Shown here piece after piece: positions 9,236 through 17,757 of a stretch of 64,000 nt of DNA; positions within the stretch are counted from its first letter, which is position 1, and each line of letters starts with the position of its first letter. Both the position numbers and the translations under genes were made by a program. The stretch covers positions 62,001-126,000 of the forward strand of contig NZ_BMMX01000011.1 in NCBI RefSeq assembly GCF_014646155.1. The letters are read 5' to 3'. Source of the DNA: Mangrovihabitans endophyticus. Lineage in GTDB: Bacteria > Actinomycetota > Actinomycetes > Mycobacteriales > Micromonosporaceae. The notes under the pieces were generated by a model. That model was not told the DNA's origin. It saw only the letters and a list, made by a program, of their open reading frames with translations, and searched no databases.

Positions 9236-10279
9236 ATGACTGCGGAGGACCAGCCCGAGGGCATTCTGATGGACGAGTCCAGCACGGCCGACCTGCGTGC
9301 CAAGGTGACCGAAGCCTGGCGTGAGTTCGCCGGTGCGATGGCCGATCTGATCCCGGCGCTGGAGCCCGGTTCGCACGTCGACGTCACCCTGGACCCGACC
9401 GCGTCGGGCACCGGCACCGCCATCTACTCGGTCAGCATGCGCGTGCTGGACGACGGTGTGGTGGAGGCCTTGGCGGTCGGCAACGCGGAGTTGCCCGAGG
9501 GGTTCCGGATGGACCGTTCCGCGGTCGCCGACATGGTGGCCCTCGGCTGGTCGCCGCCCGGCGTGCTGGCCGATTCGGGTGAGTCGTTCGGCCTGCGCAC
9601 CAGCACCGACCAGGCACGCCGGCTGGCCACCACGGTCTCCCGCACGCTGCGCGACGTCTATGGCGCACCCCATCCGGCGTTCCTCGTCTATCTGGTCCAC
9701 GATGCCGACGACGAGCCGCTGGACACCGTGCCGCTCGGCACCGCCCGGCACGAGCCCGACCTCGACGCCGCCCGCCTCGACGATCTGGACGATGGCCTGG
9801 GCGGCGGGGCGGACGAGGCGCTGCCGCTGGACGACCGGGTGCGCACGGTGGTCGCGACCATGTCGAAGACCACTGTCGACCAGCTACAACAGGACGCGGA
9901 CGGGGACATCGGCATCCGTGCCGGATCGGCGATGGTGTTCGTCCGGGTCCGGGACAACCCGCCGCTGGTGGACGTGTTCTCGCCGATCCTCACCGAGGTC
10001 GAGCCGACCGAGCAGCTCTATGTGCGGCTCTCCGAGCTGACCAATCGCATGCCGATCGGTCGCCTCTACTGCGCGCAGGACACCGTGTGGGCGTCCGTCC
10101 CGGTGTTCGGCCGCAACTTCCAGCCCACCCATCTGATGCTTGCCGTCCAGGTGATGACCGGTCTGGCCGACGAGTTGGATGACCGGTTGCACGGGGAGTT
10201 CGGCGGGCGGCGGTTCTTCGGCGAGGGCGACAAGCCTCCGGCCGGGCCGGACGATCACCGCCCCGGCATGTATCTCTAG
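9236..10279 (+). CDS. YbjN/type III chaperone-like domain protein
   Basis: The 347-residue acidic protein appears to hold two alpha/beta modules joined by an Asp-rich linker (about 170-190). The second, with VFVRVRDNPPLVDVFSPIL and QLYVRLSELTNRMPIGRL segments, resembles the YbjN/type-III-chaperone-like fold found in many actinobacterial proteins. Function is unknown. The ATG at 9236 is preferred because GGGGGAGG lies just upstream. The last four bases, CTAG, are shared with the convergent Lrp gene, so both stop codons overlap. Confidence 0.72.
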   Translation: MTAEDQPEGILMDESSTADLRAKVTEAWREFAGAMADLIPALEPGSHVDVTLDPTASGTGTAIYSVSMRVLDDGVVEALAVGNAELPEGFRMDRSAVADMVALGWSPPGVLADSGESFGLRTSTDQARRLATTVSRTLRDVYGAPHPAFLVYLVHDADDEPLDTVPLGTARHEPDLDAARLDDLDDGLGGGADEALPLDDRVRTVVATMSKTTVDQLQQDADGDIGIRAGSAMVFVRVRDNPPLVDVFSPILTEVEPTEQLYVRLSELTNRMPIGRLYCAQDTVWASVPVFGRNFQPTHLMLAVQVMTGLADELDDRLHGEFGGRRFFGEGDKPPAGPDDHRPGMYL

Positions 10280-10764
10280 GCCGGACCGCGGGCCGCCGGG
10301 CCGTCGCCGGGCTGCGGCAGGATCGGTGTCGGCATCTCCACCAGCCGGGAGAGCACCACCATGCTGCGCGTGGAGGTCACGAACGGCTCCGCGCGCAATC
10401 GTTCCAGCGCCTGCTCCAGGTGGCCGATGTTCGCGGCGCGCAGGTGCACCAGGGCGTCCGCCTCCCCGGACACGGTGTAGGCGCCGACCACCTCCGGATG
10501 CCTGCGGGTTGCCACCGTGATCTGCGTCGGCGTCGTGCGGCCGGTGCAGAACAGCTCCACGAACGCCTCGGTGGTCCACCCCACCGCCGCCGGTTCCACG
10601 ATCGTGGTGAATCCCTTGATCACGCCACCCGATCGGAGCCGGTCGACCCGCCTCTTGACCGCGGGAGCGGACAGCGACACCTTCGCACCGATCTCCGCGT
10701 ACGACGCTCGGGCATCCGCCACGAGAAGCGCAATGATTCGCTGGTCCACGGCGTCCGTCTGCAA
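10276..10764 (-). CDS. Lrp/AsnC family transcriptional regulator
   Basis: The 162-residue protein has an N-terminal winged helix-turn-helix (IIALLVADARASYAEIGAK..LSAPAVKRRVDRL, about 10-45) and a C-terminal RAM/ACT-like ligand domain. The TTG at 10764 is chosen because GGAGG stands 7 nt upstream; an upstream TTG at 10785 would include this site in the coding sequence. It diverges from the dimethylargininase-type gene, so it probably senses an amino acid such as arginine, ornithine or citrulline and controls that gene. This last point is inference from position. Confidence 0.9.
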   Translation of the reverse strand: MQTDAVDQRIIALLVADARASYAEIGAKVSLSAPAVKRRVDRLRSGGVIKGFTTIVEPAAVGWTTEAFVELFCTGRTTPTQITVATRRHPEVVGAYTVSGEADALVHLRAANIGHLEQALERLRAEPFVTSTRSMVVLSRLVEMPTPILPQPGDGPAARGPA

Positions 10765-10788
10765 CGATTCGCCTCCAACGAGCAAGGT

Positions 10789-10804
10789 TTCGAGCTATTT
10801 CGAA
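10789..10804. promoter_or_regulatory. Inverted repeat in the lrp/hydrolase divergent promoter
   Basis: TTCGA-N6-TCGAA lies in the 68-bp gap between the two divergent genes, 25 bp from the lrp start. A dyad here is what an autoregulating Lrp-type dimer would need. Binding is not shown. Confidence 0.35.
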
Positions 10805-10832
10805 CGTACCGAGAGTACCTACCCTTTACCTC

Positions 10833-11666
10833 ATGAGCCAGACGGAGCGCATGCCGCGAAAGCGGACATATCTCATGTGTCCCCCGGAGCACTTCGCCAT
10901 CGAATACGTCATCAACCCGTGGATGGACACCGGCACTGCGGTCGACGCCGGACTCGCGCTCCGGCAGTGGCATTTCCTCCACGACACCCTGGCCGGCCTG
11001 GGCCACCGGGTGCATGTGCTGTCCGCCCAAGCCGGGCTACCCGACATGGTCTACGCGGCGAACGGGGCCTTCTCCGTCGACGGGACCGTCTACGGCGCCC
11101 GTTTCCGGCACCCGCAGCGAGCCCCGGAGGCCCTGGCACACCAAGGCTTCTACGCCGCCGGAGGGTGGACGTTCGCCGAAGGCAACCACGTGAACGAGGG
11201 CGAGGGTGACTTCGCGTACCTGCCCGGCGCGTACGGTGGTCTGATCCTCGCCGGTCATGGTTTCCGCACCGACCCGGCGGCCCACGCGGAGGCGCAGGAG
11301 GTCCTCGGCCGGCCGGTGGTCTCGCTCAAGCTCGTGGACTCCTGCTTCTACCACCTGGACACCGCCCTGGCGGCGCTGGACGACCGGCACATCACCTATT
11401 TCCCGGGCGCGTTCTCGGCCGCCTCGCAGCGAGTCCTCGCCCAGTTGTTCCCGGACGCGGTGATCGCCGATCAGGCCGATGCCGAGGCGTTCGGCCTGAA
11501 CCTGGTCAGCGACGGACGCCATGTGGTGCTCAACGCCGAAGCGACCGGCATGGGAGAAAAGGTGCGCGCCGCGGGCTATCAGCCCATCCATGTGGATCTG
11601 TCGGAGCTCAAGCGTGGCGGCGGCAGCGTCAAGTGCGCGGTCGCCGAACTGCGGCCGCGCCCGTGA
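10833..11666 (+). CDS. Dimethylargininase/citrulline-forming amidinohydrolase (DDAH family)
   Basis: The 277-residue pentein-fold protein has the catalytic set expected in dimethylarginine dimethylaminohydrolases: an acidic EGEGDF motif (122-127), HLD in SCFYHLDTAL (His 174) and Cys 268 in GGGSVKCAVAEL. DDAH-type enzymes hydrolyse methylated or free arginine-like substrates through a thiouronium intermediate, giving citrulline. Placement next to an Lrp regulator is the usual actinobacterial arrangement for arginine/ornithine use. An arginine deiminase gene is 9 kb away. Which arginine derivative it uses cannot be told from sequence. Confidence 0.87.
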   Translation: MSQTERMPRKRTYLMCPPEHFAIEYVINPWMDTGTAVDAGLALRQWHFLHDTLAGLGHRVHVLSAQAGLPDMVYAANGAFSVDGTVYGARFRHPQRAPEALAHQGFYAAGGWTFAEGNHVNEGEGDFAYLPGAYGGLILAGHGFRTDPAAHAEAQEVLGRPVVSLKLVDSCFYHLDTALAALDDRHITYFPGAFSAASQRVLAQLFPDAVIADQADAEAFGLNLVSDGRHVVLNAEATGMGEKVRAAGYQPIHVDLSELKRGGGSVKCAVAELRPRP

Positions 11667-11669
11667 GCA

Positions 11670-12251
11670 ATGATGGAGCGCATGACCGATGAGACCCGTA
11701 CCGAAGAAAAGCAGGACGACGGCTCGGTGATCGTGGTGGGTCCCGACGGCCGGCCGATGGGCACGGTTGATTCGGACGGCAGCATGAAACCCGAGGAGCC
11801 CGGCAACCAGATCGAGCAACCGGCCAAGGTCATGCGCATCGGCAGCATGATCAAACAACTTCTCGAAGAGGTCCGCGCGGCGCCGCTCGACGAGGCGTCC
11901 CGCAGCCGGCTGCGGGAGATCCACCAGCGCTCGATCGTCGAGTTGGAAGACGGCCTCGCACCGGAGCTGCGCGAGGAACTGGAGCGGCTGTCATTGCCGT
12001 TCGAGGGCGAGACCCCGCCCAGCGAGGCCGAGCTGCGCGTCGCCCAGGCCCAGCTCGTGGGCTGGCTGGAGGGACTGTTCCACGGGATCCAGGCGGCGCT
12101 TGTCGCGCAGCAGATGGCGGCCCGGCTGCAGCTTGAACAGATGCGCGGCGGCGGCACCGGCCGGGCGGCGCTGCCGATGGGTCCGAACGGGATGATCCCC
12201 GGCATGCCCAACCAGGGCAGCGGGGAAGGCCGCGCCGGTCAATACCTCTAG
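11670..12251 (+). CDS. bpa: Bacterial proteasome activator Bpa
   Basis: The 193-residue protein contains the strongly conserved core EQPAKVMRIGSMIKQLL, EVRAAPLDEASRSRLREIH and SEAELRVAQAQLVGWLEGLFHGIQ, and ends in GQYL. In mycobacterial Bpa the same C-terminal tetrapeptide docks on the 20S proteasome and opens its gate without ATP. The N-terminal 45 residues are acidic and probably disordered, as is the Gly-rich segment before the tail. The start is uncertain: ATGs at 11670, 11673 and 11682 are all possible and none has a clear Shine-Dalgarno sequence. No proteasome core or Pup genes lie in the window. Confidence 0.95.
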   Translation: MMERMTDETRTEEKQDDGSVIVVGPDGRPMGTVDSDGSMKPEEPGNQIEQPAKVMRIGSMIKQLLEEVRAAPLDEASRSRLREIHQRSIVELEDGLAPELREELERLSLPFEGETPPSEAELRVAQAQLVGWLEGLFHGIQAALVAQQMAARLQLEQMRGGGTGRAALPMGPNGMIPGMPNQGSGEGRAGQYL

Positions 12252-12261
12252 TCTCGCCGCG

Positions 12262-13101
12262 TCAGAGCTCGAAGATCCGTTCCAGCGACGCTGCCACGCC
12301 GTCCTCGTCGTTCGTGGGCGCCACCTCGTCGGCGACCGCACGGACGGCGGGGTGGGCGTTGCCCATCGCGACGGCGTGCCCCACCCAGGAGAGCAGCGGC
12401 ACGTCGTTGGGCATGTCGCCAAATCCGATCACGTCGGCCGGTCCCAGCCCTTCGCGCTCACAGAGCCACGCCAGGCCGGCCGCCTTCGTGACGCCGGCCG
12501 CGGAGATCTCCACCAGCGCCGACGACGACGAGTGCGTGGTCTCCGCGGTGTCCCCCAGCACCCGGCTGACCAGCTCGTAGAACTCGGCGGGTTCGCTGTC
12601 GGCCGAGCGCGCCAGCAATTTCGCCGCCGGGGCCGAGGTCAGCTCCTCCGGCGTGCTGAGCACCCGGACGGCGTGATGCTCGCCGTCCCAGTGCATCGGC
12701 CAGGTCGGCTCGTGCAGGAAGTGGCGGCCGTCGTTCACCTCGACGGCGAGCGCCACGTCCGGCACCGCCTCCCGCAACCGCTTGGTGACGTCGAGGAGCA
12801 ACTCGGCGGACAGCGGCGCGGCCCGCAGGATCTCGTCGGTGTCCGGGTCGTAGACGATGGCACCGTTCGCGCAGATGGCCGGCAGGGGTTCCACCATCTG
12901 GTCGTAGAGCTGTCCCAGCCAGCGCACCGGCCGGCCGGTGCAGAGCACGGTGGGCACGCCCGCGGTCAGCAGCCGTTCCAAGGTCTCGGCAGTGCGCCGG
13001 CTGAGTGACCCGTCGGCGCGGATCAGCGTCCCGTCGATGTCGGTGGCGACCAACCGGTAGGGCAGGGCCGCGCGGCGTGGATCCGGGGCGGAGGCATGCA
13101 T
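12262..13101 (-). CDS. HAD-superfamily hydrolase (Cof type), copy 1
   Basis: The 279-residue protein carries the HAD nucleophile motif DIDGT (21-25) and the C-terminal GFGDMPNDVPLL that supplies motif IV acidic residues. The large cap domain places it in the Cof/C2B group, which dephosphorylates sugar phosphates, flavin mononucleotide or similar metabolites. It overlaps the TGA of the upstream HAD gene by one base (TGATG) and shares its layout, so the pair is a tandem duplication that has diverged widely. The substrate is unknown. Confidence 0.9.
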   Translation of the reverse strand: MHASAPDPRRAALPYRLVATDIDGTLIRADGSLSRRTAETLERLLTAGVPTVLCTGRPVRWLGQLYDQMVEPLPAICANGAIVYDPDTDEILRAAPLSAELLLDVTKRLREAVPDVALAVEVNDGRHFLHEPTWPMHWDGEHHAVRVLSTPEELTSAPAAKLLARSADSEPAEFYELVSRVLGDTAETTHSSSSALVEISAAGVTKAAGLAWLCEREGLGPADVIGFGDMPNDVPLLSWVGHAVAMGNAHPAVRAVADEVAPTNDEDGVAASLERIFEL

Positions 13102-13913
13102 CACCTTGACAGTAGCCGGTCCAGGAAGCGAGCCACCCCGTCCTCGTCGTTGGTCTCCGTCACGTCGTCCGCCGCCGCCAGCACGTCCGGGTGCGCGTTC
13201 GCGACGGCCACCGTCTGCCAGCCCGCCCATGCGAACATCGGCAGGTCGTTGGGCATGTCGCCGAAGACGAGCACGTCGTCCGGGTCGACGCCGACGGCCT
13301 CGGCCACCACGGACAGGCCGGTGGCCTTGTCCACCCCCGGCGGGCAGATCTCGATCACGTCCAGGCCCGCTTGAGTGATCGACGCCATCTGCGCGGGGAT
13401 GACCCGGCGGGCGATGGCCAGGAGTTCGTCCACGTGGTGACCGGGCGTGCACGCGTACGCCTTGATCACGTCACCGGTCAGGCATTGCGTGCGGGTCCGC
13501 TCCTCCACGGTCACTTCGTACGGCCAGCCGGGTGTCATCACACCCCACAGCGGCGCACCGGAGTGCTCCAGCGCTTCCACCATCACCGTCAGCGGGCCCA
13601 CCTCGGCCTCCAGGTCCGCCAGCCGCTCGGCCAGCACCTGGCCGGGCATCCGCGTGGTGGTGAGGAACCTCCGGTCGGTCTGGTCGAGGACCCAGCCCCC
13701 GTGCGCCATCACCAGGAAGTCCGCTGCCGCGATGTCCGCCGTGGTCAGCTCGGTGAGGCGCGGACCCCGCCCGGTGGCGCCGACGATCCGGATACCCGCG
13801 GCGCGCACCCGGTCCAGCACCTCGTGGGTGAATGCGGACACCGTGTCGTCACTGCGCACCAGGGTGCCGTCGAGGTCGGTAGCGATCAGCTTGGGGAGAC
13901 CGGGCCGTGCCAT
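13101..13913 (-). CDS. HAD-superfamily hydrolase (Cof type), copy 2
   Basis: The 270-residue protein has DLDGT (13-17) as HAD motif I and FGDMPNDLPMFAWAG as motif IV. Both HAD paralogues also end with a TNDEDGVA stretch followed by a short helix, which supports common origin. It is the upstream gene of the pair. A clear role cannot be assigned; Cof-type enzymes are broad phosphatases in the cytoplasm. Confidence 0.9.
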   Translation of the reverse strand: MARPGLPKLIATDLDGTLVRSDDTVSAFTHEVLDRVRAAGIRIVGATGRGPRLTELTTADIAAADFLVMAHGGWVLDQTDRRFLTTTRMPGQVLAERLADLEAEVGPLTVMVEALEHSGAPLWGVMTPGWPYEVTVEERTRTQCLTGDVIKAYACTPGHHVDELLAIARRVIPAQMASITQAGLDVIEICPPGVDKATGLSVVAEAVGVDPDDVLVFGDMPNDLPMFAWAGWQTVAVANAHPDVLAAADDVTETNDEDGVARFLDRLLSR

Positions 13914-14024
13914 CGAGAACCTCCGTGGGTCGGGGCAGTCCCCCGCGGAGGGCGGAAGGTGAACGTTACACCGGCCCGGCTAGCTGCACCTATGTCTTTC
14001 GGTAGCGGGCCGGTGTATGGCCAG

Positions 14025-14879
14025 TTAGATCTTGTCGTGTCGGTCCCGCTCGTCGTCGCGGTCGGTCGCTCGATCCCGGTCGTCGGCCAGCGAGGTGAAC
14101 GGAGAAGCCGACGACACGGACAGGTCGAACGGCTCGTCCGCCGGATCCATCTCGTCGTCCGCGTCACCGGTGCGGCGCCACGCCCATGCCGAGGCGTCGG
14201 TTTCTGCAGGCTCCACGGTGCCGGCTGCCGGGAAGTGACGTACGGACAGCCACAGCGCCACCATCGCGGCGGCGACTCCGACGAGCGCGCACCAGATGCC
14301 CCGCCCCGGCGCGAGGTCGATCTGGTCGGCGTCCAGTTGCAGGGTGACCAGCGCGCCCAAGGCCCGGCTGGTCTCGTCGAGCGTCGGCTCCACCGCGAAG
14401 AGCAGGCCGAGCATCACGCCGCCCGCGCTCAGGCCGACCAGCCGGGCGTAGCGGCGACCGGGCGCCGGGCCGAACAACACCAGCACCGTGGCGGTGACCA
14501 GAACGAAGACGCCGATCAGGTATCCCGCGGCCCAGGCGCCGAAATCGCCCAGGTCGGTGGGCACCGGTTGGTTGCCGGCCACGGTGGCGCCGAAGACCGT
14601 GGTGTCCACGGCGGTGACCTGCCACTCGGAGATCAACGACGCGAACAGGGCGATCGCGGCCAGTGCCGCGGTGACCGGGACCAGACGCCGGTCGGCGAGC
14701 AGGCCACGTAGCGTCCCCGACGCGTCCCACCGGCGCCGCGCCGACCGGGGCGCGTCGCCCGGGGGTGCGCCGAAGTCGATCACCGACTCCCCTTCGTCGC
14801 GCTGCGAGGCGGCCGGTTGCCGGGGCGGCGGAACCGGGCCGCTCCCGTCGGACGGCGTGATGGCGGACATGACATCCAT
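14025..14879 (-). CDS. Four-helix membrane protein of unknown function
   Basis: The 284-residue protein has about four hydrophobic helices: one following LADRRLVPVTAALAAIA, one with AAGYLIGVFVLVTATVLVLF, one near GLSAGGVMLGLLFAV and one with CALVGVAAAMVALWL. The N-terminal 60 residues and the Asp/Arg-rich C-terminal tail are soluble and probably disordered. No known domain is recognised. ATG 14879 is used; an ATG at 14870 is equally possible. Upstream, 14889-14935 is an imperfect tandem repeat (CCCGATGTC..GGGG..CCAC), so the promoter may lie within repeats. Confidence 0.7.
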   Translation of the reverse strand: MDVMSAITPSDGSGPVPPPRQPAASQRDEGESVIDFGAPPGDAPRSARRRWDASGTLRGLLADRRLVPVTAALAAIALFASLISEWQVTAVDTTVFGATVAGNQPVPTDLGDFGAWAAGYLIGVFVLVTATVLVLFGPAPGRRYARLVGLSAGGVMLGLLFAVEPTLDETSRALGALVTLQLDADQIDLAPGRGIWCALVGVAAAMVALWLSVRHFPAAGTVEPAETDASAWAWRRTGDADDEMDPADEPFDLSVSSASPFTSLADDRDRATDRDDERDRHDKI

Positions 14880-14973
14880 GATGCGTGGCCCGATGTCCCG
14901 GGGCCACCCGATGTCAAGGGGTCCACCCAATCTCTAGGGGCCGATCCAGCCGAGATGAACTAGCGTCGGTGTC

Positions 14974-15402
14974 ATGCCTATTCGCACTGCTAACGCTCGC
15001 TGGGAAGGAAACCTCACCGAGGGTTCCGGCACGATCGCCACCGGCAAGGGCGGTTACCAGGGTAACTACTCCTTCAAGTCTCGCTTCGAGGAGGGTGAGG
15101 GGACCAATCCGGAGGAGCTGATTGCCGCGGCGCACGCCGGCTGCTACTCGATGGCCTTCTCCAAGGGTCTGGCCGACGCCGGCTTCACCCCGACCTCGGT
15201 CGAGACCACCGCGAAGGTGCACCTCGACAAGAACGACACCGGTTTCGGTGTGACGCGGATCGACCTCGACACCGTCGGCGTGGTTCCGGGCATCGACGAC
15301 GGCCTGTTCCAGAAGATCGCCGAGGGGGCCAAGGAGAACTGCCCCATCTCCAAGCTGCTGGCGCCGGGCGCGCAGATCGGCCTCACGGCCAAGCTGTCCT
15401 GA
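14974..15402 (+). CDS. osmC: OsmC/Ohr family peroxidase
   Basis: The 142-residue protein has the two redox cysteines of the OsmC/Ohr family: Cys 57 in AAHAGCYSMAF and Cys 123 in AKENCPISKLL. The first attacks organic hydroperoxides, the second resolves the sulfenate. The N-terminal sequence (ARWEGNLTEGSGTI) and GTNPEELIAAAHA favour the OsmC branch over Ohr. It acts in the cytoplasm against organic peroxides. Neither an OhrR regulator nor a sigma-factor gene is adjacent. Confidence 0.93.
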   Translation: MPIRTANARWEGNLTEGSGTIATGKGGYQGNYSFKSRFEEGEGTNPEELIAAAHAGCYSMAFSKGLADAGFTPTSVETTAKVHLDKNDTGFGVTRIDLDTVGVVPGIDDGLFQKIAEGAKENCPISKLLAPGAQIGLTAKLS

Positions 15403-15492
15403 TCACCTGACCGAGACGAAAGGCGCTGCCCCGCCGCCTACCGGGACACTCCGGCGACCGCCATGTCCCCGGCGGCGGGGCACAATGGGCTC

Positions 15493-15846
15493 GTGCCCGT
15501 CGACATGAGCCAGGAGCGGTTCGAGGAACTGGTCGGTGAGGCGCTCGACGAAGTGCCCGCCGAGCTGCTCGACGTGATGAACAACGTGGTCATCCTCGTC
15601 GAGGACCTGCCCCCGGACGGCGCCGATGACCTGCTCGGCCTCTACGAGGGGCACGCGCTGACCGATCGCGGATGGGACTACTCCGGCGTGCTGCCCGACC
15701 GGATCACCATCTATCGGCTGCCCACCTTGAAGGTGTGCGAGACCGAGACCGACGTCATCGACGAGGTCGCCATCACGGTGGTGCACGAGATCGCACACCA
15801 CTTCGGCATCGACGACCGGCGCCTGCACGAGTTGGGCTGGGGCTGA
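15493..15846 (+). CDS. Minimal zincin-type metallopeptidase
   Basis: The 117-residue protein contains HEIAHHFGIDDRRLHELGW, an HExxH zinc site with a third His/Asp ligand region downstream. This is the signature of the small minimal-gluzincin/DUF1025-like family common in actinobacteria. The function and substrates are unknown. GTG 15493 is used; ATG 15505 would give a protein four residues shorter and is also plausible, since neither has a strong Shine-Dalgarno sequence. Confidence 0.85.
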   Translation: MPVDMSQERFEELVGEALDEVPAELLDVMNNVVILVEDLPPDGADDLLGLYEGHALTDRGWDYSGVLPDRITIYRLPTLKVCETETDVIDEVAITVVHEIAHHFGIDDRRLHELGWG

Positions 15847-15922
15847 CCGATCCGCCGCCTTCCAGCAGATTCTTGGCGACGCCGCCTACCCTGTGCGTAC
15901 ACGCTCACAGGAGGACATGTTC

Positions 15923-16654
15923 ATGCGCAGCGAACTCTTCTCGGCCGACAACCTGGAGAAGGAGGGCCAGCCCGGCCTTCGTCTGCAGAACTCCAAGTTG
16001 CTCAAGGCGGAACTCAACGGGGAATTCATGGCCCGCGTCGGTTCCATGGTCGCCTACCAGGGCCAGGTCAACTTCGAGGCGCTCGGTTCGGGTGGCATCG
16101 GGAAGTTCCTCAAGCAGAAGCTCACCGGCGAGGGCGTGCCGTTGATGCGGGTCACCGGCCACGGCGACGTGTTCCTGGCCGAGTCCGCCGCGGACATCCA
16201 CCTCATCGACATCGAGCCGGGTGACGCCCTGTCCATCAACGGCGCCAACGTGTTGGCGTTCGAGTCGACCCTGCAGTACGACATCAAGATGGTGCAGGGC
16301 GTCGGCATGATGTCCAACGCCGGACTGTTCAACTGCGTCTTCTCCGGTCAGGGCCGGATCGCCGTGACCACCAAGGGCACCCCGGTGGTGCTCAGCGTCG
16401 ACCAGCCGACCTATGTGGACCCGCAGGCCGCGATCTGCTGGTCGGCGAGCCTGCAGACCGGATATCACCGCGCCGACCAGCTCGGCATGGGCACCCTGCT
16501 GGGCCGCACGACCGGCGAGCGTTTCACCATGTCGTTCGCGGGCCAGGGCTTCGTGGTAGTGCAGCCGTCCGAGGAGCCGCCGGGTGGCCTGCACGGCGCC
16601 GCGCACGGTCAGCAACAGCAGGGCGGCATCCTGGGCAATCTGCTCGGCAACTGA
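15923..16654 (+). CDS. AIM24 family protein
   Basis: The 243-residue beta-rich protein resembles the AIM24/TIGR00266 family (FMARVGSMVAYQGQVNFEA, then repeats of GDVFLAESAADIHLIDIE and GQGRIAVTTKGTP). Bacterial members are of unknown function; the yeast namesake is mitochondrial. ATG 15923 is chosen since AGGAGG ends 8 nt before it; an ATG at 15917 would be too close. The C-terminus is Gln/Gly-rich (QQQQGGILGNLLGN) and the stop codon lies within an 18-bp tandem repeat. Confidence 0.85.
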   Translation: MRSELFSADNLEKEGQPGLRLQNSKLLKAELNGEFMARVGSMVAYQGQVNFEALGSGGIGKFLKQKLTGEGVPLMRVTGHGDVFLAESAADIHLIDIEPGDALSINGANVLAFESTLQYDIKMVQGVGMMSNAGLFNCVFSGQGRIAVTTKGTPVVLSVDQPTYVDPQAAICWSASLQTGYHRADQLGMGTLLGRTTGERFTMSFAGQGFVVVQPSEEPPGGLHGAAHGQQQQGGILGNLLGN

Positions 16655-16685
16655 GAACTGCTCGGCAACTGAGAACTGCTCGGCG
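16641..16685. repeat. 18-bp tandem repeat spanning the AIM24 stop codon
   Basis: TGCTCGGCAACTGAGAAC occurs twice in perfect tandem (16641-16676), followed by a decayed third copy beginning TGCTCGGCGCC and a fourth trace GCTCGGCGCTGG. The first copy contains the stop TGA of the AIM24 gene, so the array arose by copying the gene's own 3' end. Confidence 0.85.
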
Positions 16686-16720
16686 CCGGGGGAACCGCTC
16701 GGCGCTGGGAACCACGACGA

Positions 16721-16756
16721 CGGCCGGGCTCGTTCCGCCAGGGGTGAGCCCGGCCG
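16721..16756. terminator. Hairpin between convergent AIM24 and pheA genes
   Basis: CGGCCGGGCTC (16721-16731) and GAGCCCGGCCG (16746-16756) are perfect complements around a 14-nt loop. The position between two converging genes suggests a bidirectional terminator. There is no U-tract, which is common in actinomycetes. Confidence 0.6.
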
Positions 16757-16757
16757 C

Positions 16758-17714
16758 TCAGGTGACCCGGCCGTCGCGGATCCGCGTCAGCCACGCCGCC
16801 GAGTCGGCGAAGTCGGCATCCGACAGGCCGTCCTGCCCCGGGATGCCTTCGGCGTGCGCGGCCGGCGACCACCGATGCTTGGCGAAACTGCCCAGGAACC
16901 GAACCTCGGCGCAGATGCGCCGCAGTCCCTGCAACGCCTCCCCCATCCGCGGCTCGGCCACGTGGCCCGAGCAGTCCAGGAAGAAGACGTACGTGCCGAG
17001 CCGCTCGCCGGTCGGGCGGGACTCGATCCGGGTGAGGTTGATGCCGCGGACGGCCAGTTCGGTGAGCACCGCCAGCAGGGCGCCGACCTGGTCGTGGCGG
17101 ATCGACACGGCCAACGAGGTGAGATCGTCTCCGGTCGGCGGCGCGGGCGGCGCGGGGCGTGTCACAAGCGCGAACCGGGTCACCGCGTCGGTCCGGTCGG
17201 CGATCTTGTCGGCCAGCACGACCAGCCCGTTACGCGGCACACCGATCGGCGCGCAGACGGCCGCGTCATGCACGCCCTCAGCGGTGCTGATCGCCGCCGC
17301 CGCGTTGGACAGGACGTCGACCACCGCGGCGTCCGGCAGGTTGGCCGCCAGCCATCCGCGGCACTGCGTGGAGGCCTGCGGATGCGCGGCCACCGACCGG
17401 ATCTCCGTCAGCGGCAGGAGCCGCGGCGCGGCGAGCTGGAACTCGACCGGCAGCACCACCTCGCGGGTGATGACCAGCGGACTGCCGGTCGCCAGCTCGT
17501 CCAGGGTCACCGTGACCGCCCCGCCGACCGAGTTCTCCAGCGGAACCAGCGCGGCGTCGGCGTCGCCGTCCCGGACGGAGTCCATGGCCTCCGGGACGCT
17601 GCGTGCGGGTGTGCGTATCCCCCGCTCGGCCGCGGGAAGGGTGCGCAGAGCCTGTTCGGCGAAGGTGCCCTCGGGCCCGAGATAGACGAATCGCGTCGGC
17701 GGGGTTCCCGGCAT
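16758..17714 (-). CDS. pheA: Prephenate dehydratase
   Basis: The 318-residue protein opens with the dehydratase motif YLGPEGTFAEQAL (11-23) and has the catalytic TRF triad (DAVTRFALV) before an ACT regulatory domain with LTRIESRPTGERLGTYVFFLD. It converts prephenate to phenylpyruvate in phenylalanine synthesis; ACT domains of this type bind phenylalanine for feedback control. It is a stand-alone dehydratase without a chorismate mutase part, as normal in actinobacteria. Confidence 0.96.
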   Translation of the reverse strand: MPGTPPTRFVYLGPEGTFAEQALRTLPAAERGIRTPARSVPEAMDSVRDGDADAALVPLENSVGGAVTVTLDELATGSPLVITREVVLPVEFQLAAPRLLPLTEIRSVAAHPQASTQCRGWLAANLPDAAVVDVLSNAAAAISTAEGVHDAAVCAPIGVPRNGLVVLADKIADRTDAVTRFALVTRPAPPAPPTGDDLTSLAVSIRHDQVGALLAVLTELAVRGINLTRIESRPTGERLGTYVFFLDCSGHVAEPRMGEALQGLRRICAEVRFLGSFAKHRWSPAAHAEGIPGQDGLSDADFADSAAWLTRIRDGRVT

Positions 17715-17757
17715 GGGCCCAAGCTTAGAGGTCGGGTCGGAGGTGGGCGGTGCTGCG

